DNA of 51,254 nt from an uncultured Acetatifactor sp. (lineage in GTDB: Bacteria > Bacillota > Clostridia > Lachnospirales > Lachnospiraceae), in assembly GCA_910583845.1 (NCBI GenBank), contig CAJUAB010000031.1, positions 1 to 51,254 of the forward strand, read 5' to 3'. The translations under genes were made by a program, and so were the position numbers. Of this stretch, positions 33,225 to 42,178 are shown one piece after another; the stretch's first letter is position 1, and each line of letters starts with the position of its first letter. A model generated the notes under the pieces. The model saw nothing but the letters and a program-made list of their open reading frames with translations. It made no database searches and had not been told where the DNA came from.

Positions 33225-33580
33225 ATAATCCTTTCCGACCACAAACACACTATGGCAACCTTGTTCACCACAGTACAGTCCCCAGCCATTTAATTTTGTT
33301 ATTGTGAAATATGGCTGATAACGCCGGACCGGATAGTAATGCCATATCCGAATTTCGCCCTTACCGAATCGGGCAAAGAATTTCACACGAGAAGCAACTC
33401 TTCCACTTAAAACGAGTATAAATGATACAAAGTTCATTGTCAATACAAATATGCATATAATCAGAAATATGAGCGGAAAAAGCCCTTGCTCTCTCTGTTC
33501 GGTCACCCGCCAGTTCCCTCCTACGCCCCGGTACTTTGACAGCACAACGGATCTATGGACTTCTCGCCAACCTTTGGGCA
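33225..33580 (-). other. Gene-free stretch upstream of the Rpn gene
   Basis: No supported gene. The minus-strand frame of the Rpn gene stays open here and would encode one strongly hydrophobic stretch (LFPLIFLIICIFVLT) and some aromatic residues, but no suitable ribosome binding site or family match supports an N-terminal extension. It may be remnant coding sequence. Confidence 0.4.
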
Positions 33581-33636
33581 AAAAATGCAGATCCGGCATT
33601 CCTGTGTGGCAAGCACAGTTTGTCGGATCTGCATTT
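33581..33636 (-). terminator. Terminator of guaB
   Basis: AAATGCAGATCCG (33583-33595) and CGGATCTGCATTT (33624-33636) are perfect inverted copies with a 28-base loop that holds a short second helix. On the minus strand five to six T follow. Confidence 0.8.
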
Positions 33637-33678
33637 GTGTAAAACGACGAGGCACCTCCATGGAGTCAATGATGATCC

Positions 33679-35133
33679 TTACGCGTCCACGCTGTAGTTG
33701 GGCGCCTCCTTGGTGATATGTATATCGTGGGGATGACTCTCTTTCAGAGACGCGGCGGATATCTTCACAAACCTGCCGTTCTCCTTAAGCTCCTCAATAT
33801 TATGCGCCCCGCAGTATCCCATGCCGGAGCGCAGGCCGCCCATGAGCTGGAACACCGTGTCCTCCACCAGTCCCTTGTAGGCCACCCGGCCCTCCACGCC
33901 CTCGGGTACCAGCTTCTTGGCGTTCTCCTGGAAGTAGCGGTCCTTGCTGCCGTTCTCCATGGCGGAGATGGAACCCATGCCGCGGTAGACCTTGTACTTT
34001 CTGCCCTGGAACAGCTCAAAGTCCCCGGGGCTCTCGTCACAGCCCGCAAACATGCTGCCCATCATGCAGACATTGCCGCCCGCTGCGATGGCCTTGGTGA
34101 TATCGCCGGAGTACTTGATGCCGCCGTCCGCGATGATGGGAATCCCATACTCTTTCGCGACGGAGTAGGCATCCATCACGGCTGTGATCTGGGGTACGCC
34201 AATGCCTGCCACCACACGGGTGGTACAGATGGAGCCGGGGCCGATTCCCACCTTCACGGCATCCGCGCCGGCCTCGATCAAAGCTCTGGCGCCCTCGCCG
34301 GTGGCCACATTGCCCGCGATAATCTGCACCTCCGGATATTTTTCCTTAATCATACGGATGCAGCGCAGCACATTCTCGGAATGTCCGTGGGCGCTGTCCA
34401 GCACGATCACATCCACCTTGGCCGCCACCAGAGCCGACACACGGTCCAGCACATTGGCAGTGATGCCCACCGCCGCGCCGCACAAAAGCCTGCCCTGCTC
34501 ATCCTTGGCCGCCAGGGGATACTTGATGGTTTTCTCAATGTCTTTGATGGTGATAAGCCCTTTCAGATTGAAATCCTTGTCCACGATGGGCAGCTTCTCC
34601 TTGCGGGCTTTGGCCAGAATCTGCTTGGCCTCCTCCAGTGTGATGCCTTCGGGAGCTGTGATCAGACCCTCCGAGGTCATGGATTCCTTGATTTTTTTGG
34701 AAAAATCGGTTTCGAATTTCAGATCACGGTTTGTAATGATGCCCACCAGCCTGCGTCCTTCCGTGACAGGAACGCCGGAGATACGGAATTTGCCCATCAG
34801 GTTGTCCGCATCGGCCAGGGTATGTTCGGGAGTCAGGGAAAAAGGATCTGTGATTACGCCGTTCTCGGACCGCTTAACCTTGTCCACCTCTTCCGCCTGC
34901 GCTTCAATAGACATGTTCTTGTGAATAATGCCGATGCCGCCCTGCCTGGCCATGGCAATCGCCATGCGGTGTTCTGTGACAGTGTCCATGCCCGCGCTCA
35001 TCATCGGAATGTTCAACCTGATCTTTTTGGTCAGCCATGTGGTCAAATCCACCTGACCCGGCACCACCTGAGAATACGCCGGTACCAGCAGCACATCGTC
35101 AAAGGTTATGCCTTCGCCAATAATCTGTCCCAT
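33679..35133 (-). CDS. guaB: Inosine-5'-monophosphate dehydrogenase
   Basis: GuaB oxidises IMP to XMP with NAD, the step before GMP synthase. The 484-residue length is normal. FDDVLLVPAYSQVVP opens the barrel, a pair of CBS domains sits at about residues 95-205, and the catalytic loop GPGSICTTRVVAGIG (Cys) and flap region with GMGSISAM and YFQE follow; the C-terminus is GMGYCGAHNIEEL. ATG 35133 has GGAGGAG upstream; the longer frame lacks support. It is monocistronic with a strong terminator and lies in the same purine-rich window as guaA, the guaA paralogue and purO-purH. Confidence 0.97.
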   Translation of the reverse strand: MGQIIGEGITFDDVLLVPAYSQVVPGQVDLTTWLTKKIRLNIPMMSAGMDTVTEHRMAIAMARQGGIGIIHKNMSIEAQAEEVDKVKRSENGVITDPFSLTPEHTLADADNLMGKFRISGVPVTEGRRLVGIITNRDLKFETDFSKKIKESMTSEGLITAPEGITLEEAKQILAKARKEKLPIVDKDFNLKGLITIKDIEKTIKYPLAAKDEQGRLLCGAAVGITANVLDRVSALVAAKVDVIVLDSAHGHSENVLRCIRMIKEKYPEVQIIAGNVATGEGARALIEAGADAVKVGIGPGSICTTRVVAGIGVPQITAVMDAYSVAKEYGIPIIADGGIKYSGDITKAIAAGGNVCMMGSMFAGCDESPGDFELFQGRKYKVYRGMGSISAMENGSKDRYFQENAKKLVPEGVEGRVAYKGLVEDTVFQLMGGLRSGMGYCGAHNIEELKENGRFVKISAASLKESHPHDIHITKEAPNYSVDA

Positions 35134-35273
35134 CTTCTCTCCTCCTTGATTTTTCATGGTAACTCTGGTTTGTTGTCTCACCCATACGTCCATGTTCTTT
35201 TTGGGTTTGCATTCGAGTGTAACAAAATTGACAGCCGCTGTCAACTGTCAATTTGTGTTTTTCCATATTTTTT

Positions 35274-35771
35274 TCAGTCCATGAAAACTTTCCTGGGAGC
35301 CACGCTGCGAATGGCCTTCACCAGTTCTTCGGAAGGGCTTAAAATCAGCTTCTCACCGCCCTCATAATACACCGCGTAGCGCAGATCCGGCTTGAGCTCC
35401 TCCCCGATGCTGTAGTCCTTCACCTTGACCTGTCGGTTCTTATAATTGTCCAGATGGTAGGAGTGAAAGGGCGCCAGAATTTCCATCCGCTCTACCTGAT
35501 AAGTCGCCACCCGCTTACGCTTGCTCTTGGCCAGGACCTTGTCAATCACCAGCTCCTTATCCAGATACAGATACTCATACTCCAGATCGGAGTACAGCGT
35601 CACAAAATAGGCGGCCACACCTGTTATGGCCCCCGGAATGATGGCCAGAATAAGGCCCATCAACGCCAGCAGCACAAATATAGCCGTCAGGCCGATCAAC
35701 AGATATTTCAGAATCTTCATTCCTGCTTTTGATTTTGCCTTTACCAGACATTCCACATACGTTTCACTCAT
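35274..35771 (-). CDS. Small membrane protein, DUF6106-like
   Basis: A 165-residue protein with a short cytoplasmic start (MSETYVECLVKAKSKAGMK), two close hydrophobic segments (ILKYLLIGLTAIFVLLALMGL and IIPGAITGVAAYFVTLY, given by their ends) and a soluble C-terminal domain of about 100 residues resembling a small PH-like beta fold (YLYLDKELVIDKVLAKSKRKRV). It matches, from memory, the clostridial DUF6106 family; function unknown. Divergent from the membrane protein gene at 36064. Confidence 0.7.
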   Translation of the reverse strand: MSETYVECLVKAKSKAGMKILKYLLIGLTAIFVLLALMGLILAIIPGAITGVAAYFVTLYSDLEYEYLYLDKELVIDKVLAKSKRKRVATYQVERMEILAPFHSYHLDNYKNRQVKVKDYSIGEELKPDLRYAVYYEGGEKLILSPSEELVKAIRSVAPRKVFMD

Positions 35772-35895
35772 ACGTTTACCTATCCTTTATTTGTATTGGC
35801 CCGCTCGTCCTCAGCCTGTACTAAAATGATATACCAGATGGGACAAACTTGCAAGGTTTTTATCCTTTTTTTATATTCCTGTAACGAACACTTTA

Positions 35896-35924
35896 TTGAC
35901 ATGTGGATGGGAAACCCTTATTAT
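35896..35924 (+). promoter_or_regulatory. Sigma-A-type promoter of the structured leader
   Basis: TTGACA (35896-35901), a 17-base spacer and TATTAT (35919-35924). The expected start is near 35931, giving a leader of about 133 bases. Confidence 0.8.
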
Positions 35925-35944
35925 TCATAATAAGGATAAAGAGA

Positions 35945-36042
35945 CGGCGCGATGCGGCCCGGTCGGAGAACGCCGGCAAGAAAACAGGACCGCGTCTGCC
36001 CGGGCAGCGTCACCGGGACGTAAATCCAAGGGACGGGCGCCG
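35945..36042 (+). ncRNA. GC-rich structured leader, unclassified
   Basis: Between a strong promoter and the next gene lies a GC-rich stretch that folds on paper into a closed multi-helix unit. P1 is CGGCGC (35945-35950) with GCGCCG (36037-36042). P2 is GATGCGG (35951-35957) with CCGCGTC (35990-35996). P3 is GTCGG (35962-35966) with CCGGC (35973-35977). P4 is CGTC/GACG (36008-36020). The ribosome binding site GGAGGG lies about ten bases after P1. I recognise no described riboswitch consensus. Pairings were found by eye and not energy-tested. Confidence 0.45.
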
Positions 36043-36063
36043 AACTGAATGGAGGGACTTACA

Positions 36064-36822
36064 ATGCCTGTGATGGATGAATTCCGTGAAGAGCGGGAGG
36101 CAATGAAGCAAAAAAGTTTTAAAGAGCGGTTACTGTACTTTTGTGATTACTATAAATGGCATGTCATCGGCGGCGTGGCACTGCTTGCCTTCGCAATCTC
36201 CATCATATACAGCGTGACCACCCGCAAGGAGTGGGCATTCTACGGAGCCTTTATCAACTCCTATCAGACCCCGCAGTACAATGCTTTCCGCGAGGATTTC
36301 GCCGCATACGCGGAGATTGATCTGAAAAAATTCGATGTTTTGCTGGATACCAATATCTATATAACCGACAGTGTGTTTGACCCGGGCAATGTGGATACCA
36401 TGGAGCGTCTGATGGTCTACATCGCCGCGGGAGATATGGATGTGATGGCCAGCGGCCCTTCCATTATAAACCGCTATGCCTACTATGACACTTTCCTGGA
36501 TCTGCGCCAGCTGCTGCCCCCGGAAATGCAGACACAGCTGGAACCTTACTATTACTATATGGACATGGCGCTGGCCGAAGAGTTCGATAAGCTGCAGCAG
36601 AGCGGTGAGACCGGCGATGTGCCGCCGTATCCAGCCAACCCGTCCGATCCGGAGAGTATGGAAAATCCCGTGCCCGTGGGCCTGTACATCCAGGACTGCC
36701 CCCGGATTCAGGAAGCCTTTGTGTTTCAGGAGGACGATGTGATACTCGGCGTGGCCGGAAATGCGACGGGCACCGACGCAATCCTGGCATTTATCAGCAT
36801 GATCTTTGAGATAGAAGACTAG
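36064..36822 (+). CDS. Single-pass membrane protein with an extracytoplasmic domain
   Basis: A 252-residue protein, unrecognised by family name. Residues 1-32 are charged and cytoplasmic (EFREEREAMKQKSFKERLLY). One membrane helix follows (HVIGGVALLAFAISIIYSV), then about 200 residues outside, resembling the lobe of a binding protein (LMVYIAAGDMDVMASGPSII, then RYAYYDTFLDLRQLLP and late TGTDAILAFISMIFE). Similar proteins occur widely in Lachnospiraceae. ATG 36064 follows GGAGGG; it has its own strong promoter and a GC-rich structured leader. A perfect 13-base-pair terminator follows. Confidence 0.75.
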   Translation: MPVMDEFREEREAMKQKSFKERLLYFCDYYKWHVIGGVALLAFAISIIYSVTTRKEWAFYGAFINSYQTPQYNAFREDFAAYAEIDLKKFDVLLDTNIYITDSVFDPGNVDTMERLMVYIAAGDMDVMASGPSIINRYAYYDTFLDLRQLLPPEMQTQLEPYYYYMDMALAEEFDKLQQSGETGDVPPYPANPSDPESMENPVPVGLYIQDCPRIQEAFVFQEDDVILGVAGNATGTDAILAFISMIFEIED

Positions 36823-36939
36823 AGCTCCATCCGGCCAGCAATCACCCTTTCAGCATCGCTGTTTTGCCATCTGCCGCGTTGTCGTCAGTCAAGGATGCCG
36901 CCGATTTGGGCCAAATGAAGGGCGCATAGCGACCGCGCA

Positions 36940-36978
36940 GCAGGGGCGCTGCTTCCGACAGGCAGCGCCCCTGCTTTT
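36940..36978 (+). terminator. Strong Rho-independent terminator
   Basis: GCAGGGGCGCTGC (36940-36952) pairs perfectly with GCAGCGCCCCTGC (36962-36974), followed by TTTT. It ends the gene at 36064-36822 and lies just beyond the stop of gatB, which converges on it. Confidence 0.9.
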
Positions 36979-36983
36979 ATCTC

Positions 36984-38423
36984 TTACATTCCCTGCAAAA
37001 GTTCTCTCAACAGTCTGTCCACACTGACAGGGTCCGCCTTTCCCTTCATGGCCTTCATGGTCTGCCCCACCAGAAATCCCAAAGCCTTTTCCTTGCCTCC
37101 TCGGTAATCCGACACTGACCGGGGATTTGCCGCGATCACTTCCTCCACCACACTGCGCAGCGCCCCCTCATCGTTGACGGTCTTAAGGCCCCTATCCTCC
37201 ACATATTGTACCGGGTCAACATCCCGGGCAAACATGACTTCATAAACTTCCTTGGCCACGCTGCCGTTGATCTCCTTTTTCTCCACCAGCTCAATCAAAG
37301 CCGCCAGATGCCCGGGACTTACCAGAATATCCTGCGGGTCCTTCTCCTGCTCCCGAAGCAGGCGCATCGTTTCGCCCATAAGCCAGTTGGAAACCTTTTT
37401 GGGCTGGCCGCAGATTGCCGTGGCGGCCTCAAAGAGATCCGCCATATGCTTGCTGCCGGTGATGATCTCGATATCGTATGCTGGGATATCATACTCCGCC
37501 TGGTATCTGGCCATCTTCTCTGTGCGGAATTCCGGCAGCCCCGCCCGGATTTTGTCCAGATACTCCTGGCTGATGCAGATCGGCACCAGATCAGGGTCCG
37601 GGAAATAGCGGTAATCCTGGGCATCCTCCTTGGAACGCATGGTATGGGAACAGCCCTTGTCATCGTCCCAGCGCCGGGTTTCCTGCACCACGGCCTCCCC
37701 GCTCTCCAGCAGGTCAATCTGCCTGCTTTTCTCCCCCTCGATGGCCCTGGAGATGGCGTGGAAGCTGTTCAGATTCTTCATCTCCGTGCGGGTGCCGTAA
37801 GCTGACGCCCCCCTTTCCCTCACGGACAGATTCACGTCCACGCGCATGGACCCCTCCTGCAGCTTGCAGTCGCTGGCCCCCAGATACTGGATAATCAGGC
37901 GCAGCTTCTCCAGAAAGGCAATGACCTCCTGGGATGAACGCAGATCCGGCTCGGTAACAATCTCGATCAAGGGCACCCCCGAGCGGTTGTAGTCCACCAG
38001 TGTACAGTCCTCCCAGGCATCATGAATCAGCTTGCCCGCATCCTCTTCCATATGAATCTCGTGAATGCCGATCTTTTTGCTGCCCTCCTGGGTGTCGATC
38101 TCGATCCGGCCGTTTCCGCACACCGGCACATAGAGCTGTGATATCTGATAGTTCTGAGGGTTATCCGGGTAAAAATAATTCTTGCGGTCAAATTTACACT
38201 CTCTCGCTATAGCACAGTTCATTGCCAGTCCCACCGAGACGGCATACTCCAGCACCTTCCGGTTGAGCACCGGCAGCGAGCCCGGCATTCCGGTGCATAC
38301 CGGACAGGTGTGGGCATTGGGCCGCCCTCCGAAAGCTGTGGAGCAGCCACAGAATATCTTGGTCCGGGTTGCCAGTTCCACATGCACCTCCAGGCCGATA
38401 ACGGTTTCATATTCCCTTGCCAT
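36984..38423 (-). CDS. gatB: Asp-tRNA(Asn)/Glu-tRNA(Gln) amidotransferase subunit B
   Basis: GatB (479 residues) binds the misacylated tRNA and, with ATP, activates the side chain for amidation. The N-terminal kinase-like domain shows GLEVHVEL, CGCSTAFGGRPNAHTCPVC (zinc-type Cys pairs), GMPGSLPVLN, RKNYFYPDNPQNYQIS and GSMRVDVNLSVR. The C-terminal YqeY-like helical domain ends with GFLVGQTMKAMKGKADP. It is last in the aspS-gatC-gatA-gatB operon. ATG 38423 follows GGAGG. A perfect hairpin (38452-38484) occupies the gap from gatA. Confidence 0.97.
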   Translation of the reverse strand: MAREYETVIGLEVHVELATRTKIFCGCSTAFGGRPNAHTCPVCTGMPGSLPVLNRKVLEYAVSVGLAMNCAIARECKFDRKNYFYPDNPQNYQISQLYVPVCGNGRIEIDTQEGSKKIGIHEIHMEEDAGKLIHDAWEDCTLVDYNRSGVPLIEIVTEPDLRSSQEVIAFLEKLRLIIQYLGASDCKLQEGSMRVDVNLSVRERGASAYGTRTEMKNLNSFHAISRAIEGEKSRQIDLLESGEAVVQETRRWDDDKGCSHTMRSKEDAQDYRYFPDPDLVPICISQEYLDKIRAGLPEFRTEKMARYQAEYDIPAYDIEIITGSKHMADLFEAATAICGQPKKVSNWLMGETMRLLREQEKDPQDILVSPGHLAALIELVEKKEINGSVAKEVYEVMFARDVDPVQYVEDRGLKTVNDEGALRSVVEEVIAANPRSVSDYRGGKEKALGFLVGQTMKAMKGKADPVSVDRLLRELLQGM

Positions 38424-38451
38424 TTACTCTTCCTCCATTCAGAGTTCCGCC

Positions 38452-38484
38452 TATCCCCATGGGGCGCAATAATCCATGGGGATA
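38452..38484. repeat. Perfect 11-bp palindrome between gatA and gatB
   Basis: TATCCCCATGG (38452-38462) and CCATGGGGATA (38474-38484) are exact inverted copies with an 11-base loop. No T-run follows. It is preceded by AGAGTTCCGC, the core seen in other intergenic repeats here. Confidence 0.75.
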
Positions 38485-38490
38485 CGCTGT

Positions 38491-39939
38491 TCAAAGTCCG
38501 GATGATTTTGCCGCCTGCTCATAGGTGAAGGCCGCCCGGAGAATTTTCTTCTCCTGGAAGCAGTCGCCCACCAGCTGTAGTCCTATGGGCAGTCCCCCGG
38601 CATCCCTGCCGCAGGGGACACAGATCCCCGGCAGACCGGCCAGATTTGCGGATATGGTATAGATATCCCCCAGATACATCCGGATGGGATCGGCCAGGCT
38701 TTCCCCCAGTCTGGGAGCGGTGGTGGGAGCCACGGGCCCCAGAATGAGATCATACTCCGCGAAAGCCTGGTCAAAAGCTCTTCTGATCATGGCTTTCACC
38801 TTCAGCGCTTTCAGGTAATACGCATCATAATAGCCGGAGCTCAACACAAAAGATCCCAGCATAATCCGGCGCTTGACTTCCGGTCCGAATCCCTGGGAGC
38901 GGGTCTTTTTGTACATGGCATGCAGTCCCATGTCTCCCGGCGCGCGATACCCATACTTGATCCCGTCAAAACGTTCCAGATTAGAGCTGGCCTCCGCGGC
39001 GGCAATGGTATAGTAGGTGGGGATGGCATACTGTACCAGGCCCAGATCAAATTCCTCCACGATCGCTCCCTGCTCCCTGAGTACCGACGCCGCCCGCAGC
39101 ACCGCCGCTTTCACTTCCGAGTCCAGCCCTTCCCCCAAATAGTCCCTGGGAATCCCGATTTTCATCCCTGTGACATCTGTTGTAAGCGCGTTGGTAAAAT
39201 CCGTGTCCTGCCGCTCCACCGAGGTGGAATCCCTGGGATCATGGGAGGCAATGACCTCCAGCACAGCCGCGCAGTCCGATACATTGCCGGTCAGGGGCCC
39301 AATCTGGTCAAGAGAGGAGCCATAGGCCACAAGGCCATACCGGGACACGGTCCCATAGGTGGGTTTCATGCCTACCACACCGCAGTAACCCGCAGGCTGG
39401 CGGATGGAACCGCCGGTGTCGGACCCCAGGGCAAAAAAGCATTCTCCCGCCGCCACTGCCGCCGCGCTGCCCCCGGAGGAGCCTCCCGGCACATGCTCCG
39501 GGCTGCGGGGGTTGCGGGTGGGACCGTACCAGGAAGTCTCTGTGGTGGAGCCCATAGCAAATTCATCCATATTGGTCTTGCCGATGAGAACGGCCCCCGC
39601 ATCCTCCAGATTCTCCACGGCCCGGGCCGTAAATGTGGGTACATACTGTTCCAATATTCTGGACGAGCAGGTGGTCCGCATCCCCTCTGTACACAGATTA
39701 TCCTTGACCGCCATGGGAACACCGGCCAGCGGCCCTGTCAGTTCACCGGCTTCTATACGGCGCTGGGCCATTTCCGCCCGCTTCATGGCTCCGTCTCTGT
39801 CGATGGTCACATAGCAGTGATATATCTCCTCCGTCCTGTGGATCTGCTCCAGCACTGCCTTCATGGCCTCCGGAGCGGAGGTTTTTCCCTCCCTGATGGC
39901 CGCGGACAGCGCCACGGCCGATAGCGACAGCAATTCCAT
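38491..39939 (-). CDS. gatA: Asp-tRNA(Asn)/Glu-tRNA(Gln) amidotransferase subunit A
   Basis: GatA (482 residues) is the glutaminase of the amidotransferase. The amidase signature is complete: the Lys of PMAVKDNLCTEG, the cis-Ser in GGSSGGSAAAVAAG and the nucleophile Ser in GSDTGGSIRQPA form the Ser-cisSer-Lys triad; C-terminal GLPIGLQLVG is typical. I take ATG 39939 (MELLSLSA), eight bases after GAGAGG; the nearer ATG at 39945 is too close to that site. It lies 30 bases after gatC. Confidence 0.97.
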   Translation of the reverse strand: MELLSLSAVALSAAIREGKTSAPEAMKAVLEQIHRTEEIYHCYVTIDRDGAMKRAEMAQRRIEAGELTGPLAGVPMAVKDNLCTEGMRTTCSSRILEQYVPTFTARAVENLEDAGAVLIGKTNMDEFAMGSTTETSWYGPTRNPRSPEHVPGGSSGGSAAAVAAGECFFALGSDTGGSIRQPAGYCGVVGMKPTYGTVSRYGLVAYGSSLDQIGPLTGNVSDCAAVLEVIASHDPRDSTSVERQDTDFTNALTTDVTGMKIGIPRDYLGEGLDSEVKAAVLRAASVLREQGAIVEEFDLGLVQYAIPTYYTIAAAEASSNLERFDGIKYGYRAPGDMGLHAMYKKTRSQGFGPEVKRRIMLGSFVLSSGYYDAYYLKALKVKAMIRRAFDQAFAEYDLILGPVAPTTAPRLGESLADPIRMYLGDIYTISANLAGLPGICVPCGRDAGGLPIGLQLVGDCFQEKKILRAAFTYEQAAKSSGL

Positions 39940-39969
39940 CTTCATTACCTCTCTCACCATATTTGTCCT

Positions 39970-40263
39970 CTAATCAAAGGTTCTGGGAACCACAAACATA
40001 TTGTCCTTCTCCTCGGGAGCGTTTTGCAGGGTTTCCCGGCTTCCGTCTCCGTTTGTCACCACATCCTCCCGGAACACATTCCGCACCGGAAACACATGGG
40101 ACATGGGCTCCACACCCGTGGTGTCCAGTTCCCCCAGCCGGTCGATATACTCCAGCATGTTTCCCATATCCCTTCCGGCCCGCTCCTTCTCCTCGTCCGA
40201 TAATTCCAGCTTCGCCAGAATACTCACATACTCAATGATTTCCTCCGTGATCCGTCCTGCCAT
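39970..40263 (-). CDS. gatC: Asp-tRNA(Asn)/Glu-tRNA(Gln) amidotransferase subunit C
   Basis: GatC (97 residues) wraps around GatA and ties it to GatB. It shows the usual ILAKLELSDEEKERAGRDMG helix, EYIDRLGELDTTGVEPMSHV and an REDVV segment, ending in VVPRTFD. ATG 40263 follows GGGAGG. It is the second gene of the operon, 43 bases after aspS. Confidence 0.95.
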   Translation of the reverse strand: MAGRITEEIIEYVSILAKLELSDEEKERAGRDMGNMLEYIDRLGELDTTGVEPMSHVFPVRNVFREDVVTNGDGSRETLQNAPEEKDNMFVVPRTFD

Positions 40264-40306
40264 ATTTACCTCCCTGTCCTTACAAACGTTCCGTTTTTCC
40301 GTCCCG

Positions 40307-42058
40307 CTACTCTCTCACTCTGATATGGACCTCCCGCAGCTGCTGCTCCGTCACATCGTTGGGCGCGCCGCACATCAGGTCCTGGCCCGTGCCGCTCATG
40401 GGAAAAGCGATGACCTCCCTGATATTCTCCTCCCCCCGAAGCAGCATCAGCATGCGGTCCACGCCGGGAGCCATACCCGCGTGAGGCGGCGCGCCGAACC
40501 GGAACGCCTGATACAGGGCACCAAACCTGCTTTGCAGCGTCTCCTCGTCATAACCGGCCAGGGCGAAGGCCTTGACCATGATCTGCAAATCATGGTTGCG
40601 GACGGCTCCGGAGGAAAGTTCCACGCCGTTACATACAATATCATACTGATAAGCCAGAATGTCAAGGGGATTCTGCTTCTCCAGCGCCTCCAGGCCGCCC
40701 TGGGGCATGGAAAAGGGATTGTGGGTAAAGCAGATCTTCCCGGTCTCCTCATCCAGCTCATACATGGGAAAATCGTTCACATAGCAGAAACGAAAGGCAT
40801 TCTTTTCCACCAGTCCCAGCTTTTCTCCCAATTCGTTCCGCAGCATGCCCGCATAGTAGTTGGCCCGCTCCTCCCGGTCAGCGATGAAAAATACCGTGTC
40901 GCCCGCAGTCAGTCCGGTCAGCTGCGCCAGCTCCCCCTTTTTCTCCCGGGGAATGTATTTGTCAATAGGTCCCTTGTAGGACAGATCCTGATCCACCTCC
41001 AGATATCCCAGTCCTCCCATGCCCATGCCTGTGGCAAAGGCCAGCAGCTTTTCGTGAAATCCCTTGCTCATCTCCTCATGAACCCGGATAGCCCGGACGG
41101 TTCTGTTCAGAAAAGGCTTGAAGCCGCATTCCTGAAAGAATGCCGTCACATCCTGAATCCGCAGAGGATTGCGCAGATCCGGCTTGTCGGTGCCAAACGC
41201 AAGCATGGCCTGGCGATAGCTGATCACCGGATAAGGAGGCTGGGTGATAACGGCTCCGGCCGGGGCAAACTTCTCAAAGGCCGCCGTCAGCACTTCCTCC
41301 CCCACCCGGAACACATCTTCCTGCGTGGCAAAGCTCATCTCAAAATCCAGCTGGTAAAACTCGCCGGGAGACCGGTCCGCCCTGGCATCCTCGTCCCGAA
41401 AGCAGGGAGCGATCTGAAAATATCTGTCAAACCCTGAAACCATCAGCAGCTGCTTATATTGTTGGGGGGCCTGGGGCAGCGCGTAAAACTTTCCCTTGTG
41501 TCTGCGGGAGGGAACAATATAGTCTCTCGCCCCCTCCGGGGAGGAAGCACACAAGATGGGCGTCTGAATCTCCAGAAATCCCAGTTCCGTCATCTTCTGC
41601 CGCAGGAACGCAATCACCTGGGAGCGAAATACAATGGCATCCTTCACCCTGGCGTTGCGCAGATCCAGATACCGGTACTTAAGGCGCACATCCTCCCGGG
41701 TTTCCCTGGATGTCATCACTTCAAAAGGCAGCTGCTGATATACTTTCCCCAGCACATCCACGCTGTGGGCTTCAAGCTCTATGGTACCGGTGGGAATGCG
41801 GGGGTTGTAAGTGTCCTGATCCCGCTTTTCCATCATACCGCTGACGGAGATACACATTTCCCGGCTCAGTCCTTTCAGCAGTTCCGTGTCGCGCATCACC
41901 ACCTGTAATACGCCGTACATATCCCGCAGATCCACAAATGAAACGCCGCCGTGGTCCCGGATATTTTCCACCCATCCCGCAGCCCGAATGGTGCTGCCAA
42001 CAAGCTCTTCGCTGATCTCTCCGATGTGCATGTCCCTGTAAATGTTTTTCTGTGTCAT
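40307..42058 (-). CDS. aspS: Aspartyl-tRNA synthetase, probably non-discriminating
   Basis: A 583-residue bacterial-type class II AspRS: OB-fold anticodon domain (AGWVENIRDHGGVSFVDLRD), class II motif 2 (FRDEDARADR), the GAD insertion domain between motifs 2 and 3, and motif 3 (GAPPHAGMAPGVDRM). It charges tRNA-Asp with aspartate. Being in one operon with gatCAB suggests that it also makes Asp-tRNA-Asn, which GatCAB then converts to Asn-tRNA-Asn; this is inference from context. Transcription is controlled by a T-box leader (42179-42540). ATG 42058 follows AAGGAGGAA. Confidence 0.96.
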   Translation of the reverse strand: MTQKNIYRDMHIGEISEELVGSTIRAAGWVENIRDHGGVSFVDLRDMYGVLQVVMRDTELLKGLSREMCISVSGMMEKRDQDTYNPRIPTGTIELEAHSVDVLGKVYQQLPFEVMTSRETREDVRLKYRYLDLRNARVKDAIVFRSQVIAFLRQKMTELGFLEIQTPILCASSPEGARDYIVPSRRHKGKFYALPQAPQQYKQLLMVSGFDRYFQIAPCFRDEDARADRSPGEFYQLDFEMSFATQEDVFRVGEEVLTAAFEKFAPAGAVITQPPYPVISYRQAMLAFGTDKPDLRNPLRIQDVTAFFQECGFKPFLNRTVRAIRVHEEMSKGFHEKLLAFATGMGMGGLGYLEVDQDLSYKGPIDKYIPREKKGELAQLTGLTAGDTVFFIADREERANYYAGMLRNELGEKLGLVEKNAFRFCYVNDFPMYELDEETGKICFTHNPFSMPQGGLEALEKQNPLDILAYQYDIVCNGVELSSGAVRNHDLQIMVKAFALAGYDEETLQSRFGALYQAFRFGAPPHAGMAPGVDRMLMLLRGEENIREVIAFPMSGTGQDLMCGAPNDVTEQQLREVHIRVRE

Positions 42059-42178
42059 GCCTGTTCCTCCTTCTTAAGAGTTCCGCATCCGCCCTGTGGG
42101 GGCCCTGATGAAGTTCCGGACGCCGACAGGACGGATTTTTGTTTGAGAGTTTCGATTCCGCCCTGCATTCCGGAACGC

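Noticed and set aside
33718..35367. 549-codon plus-strand frame opposite guaB
   Set aside because: Shadow frame produced by the GC-rich third positions of guaB.
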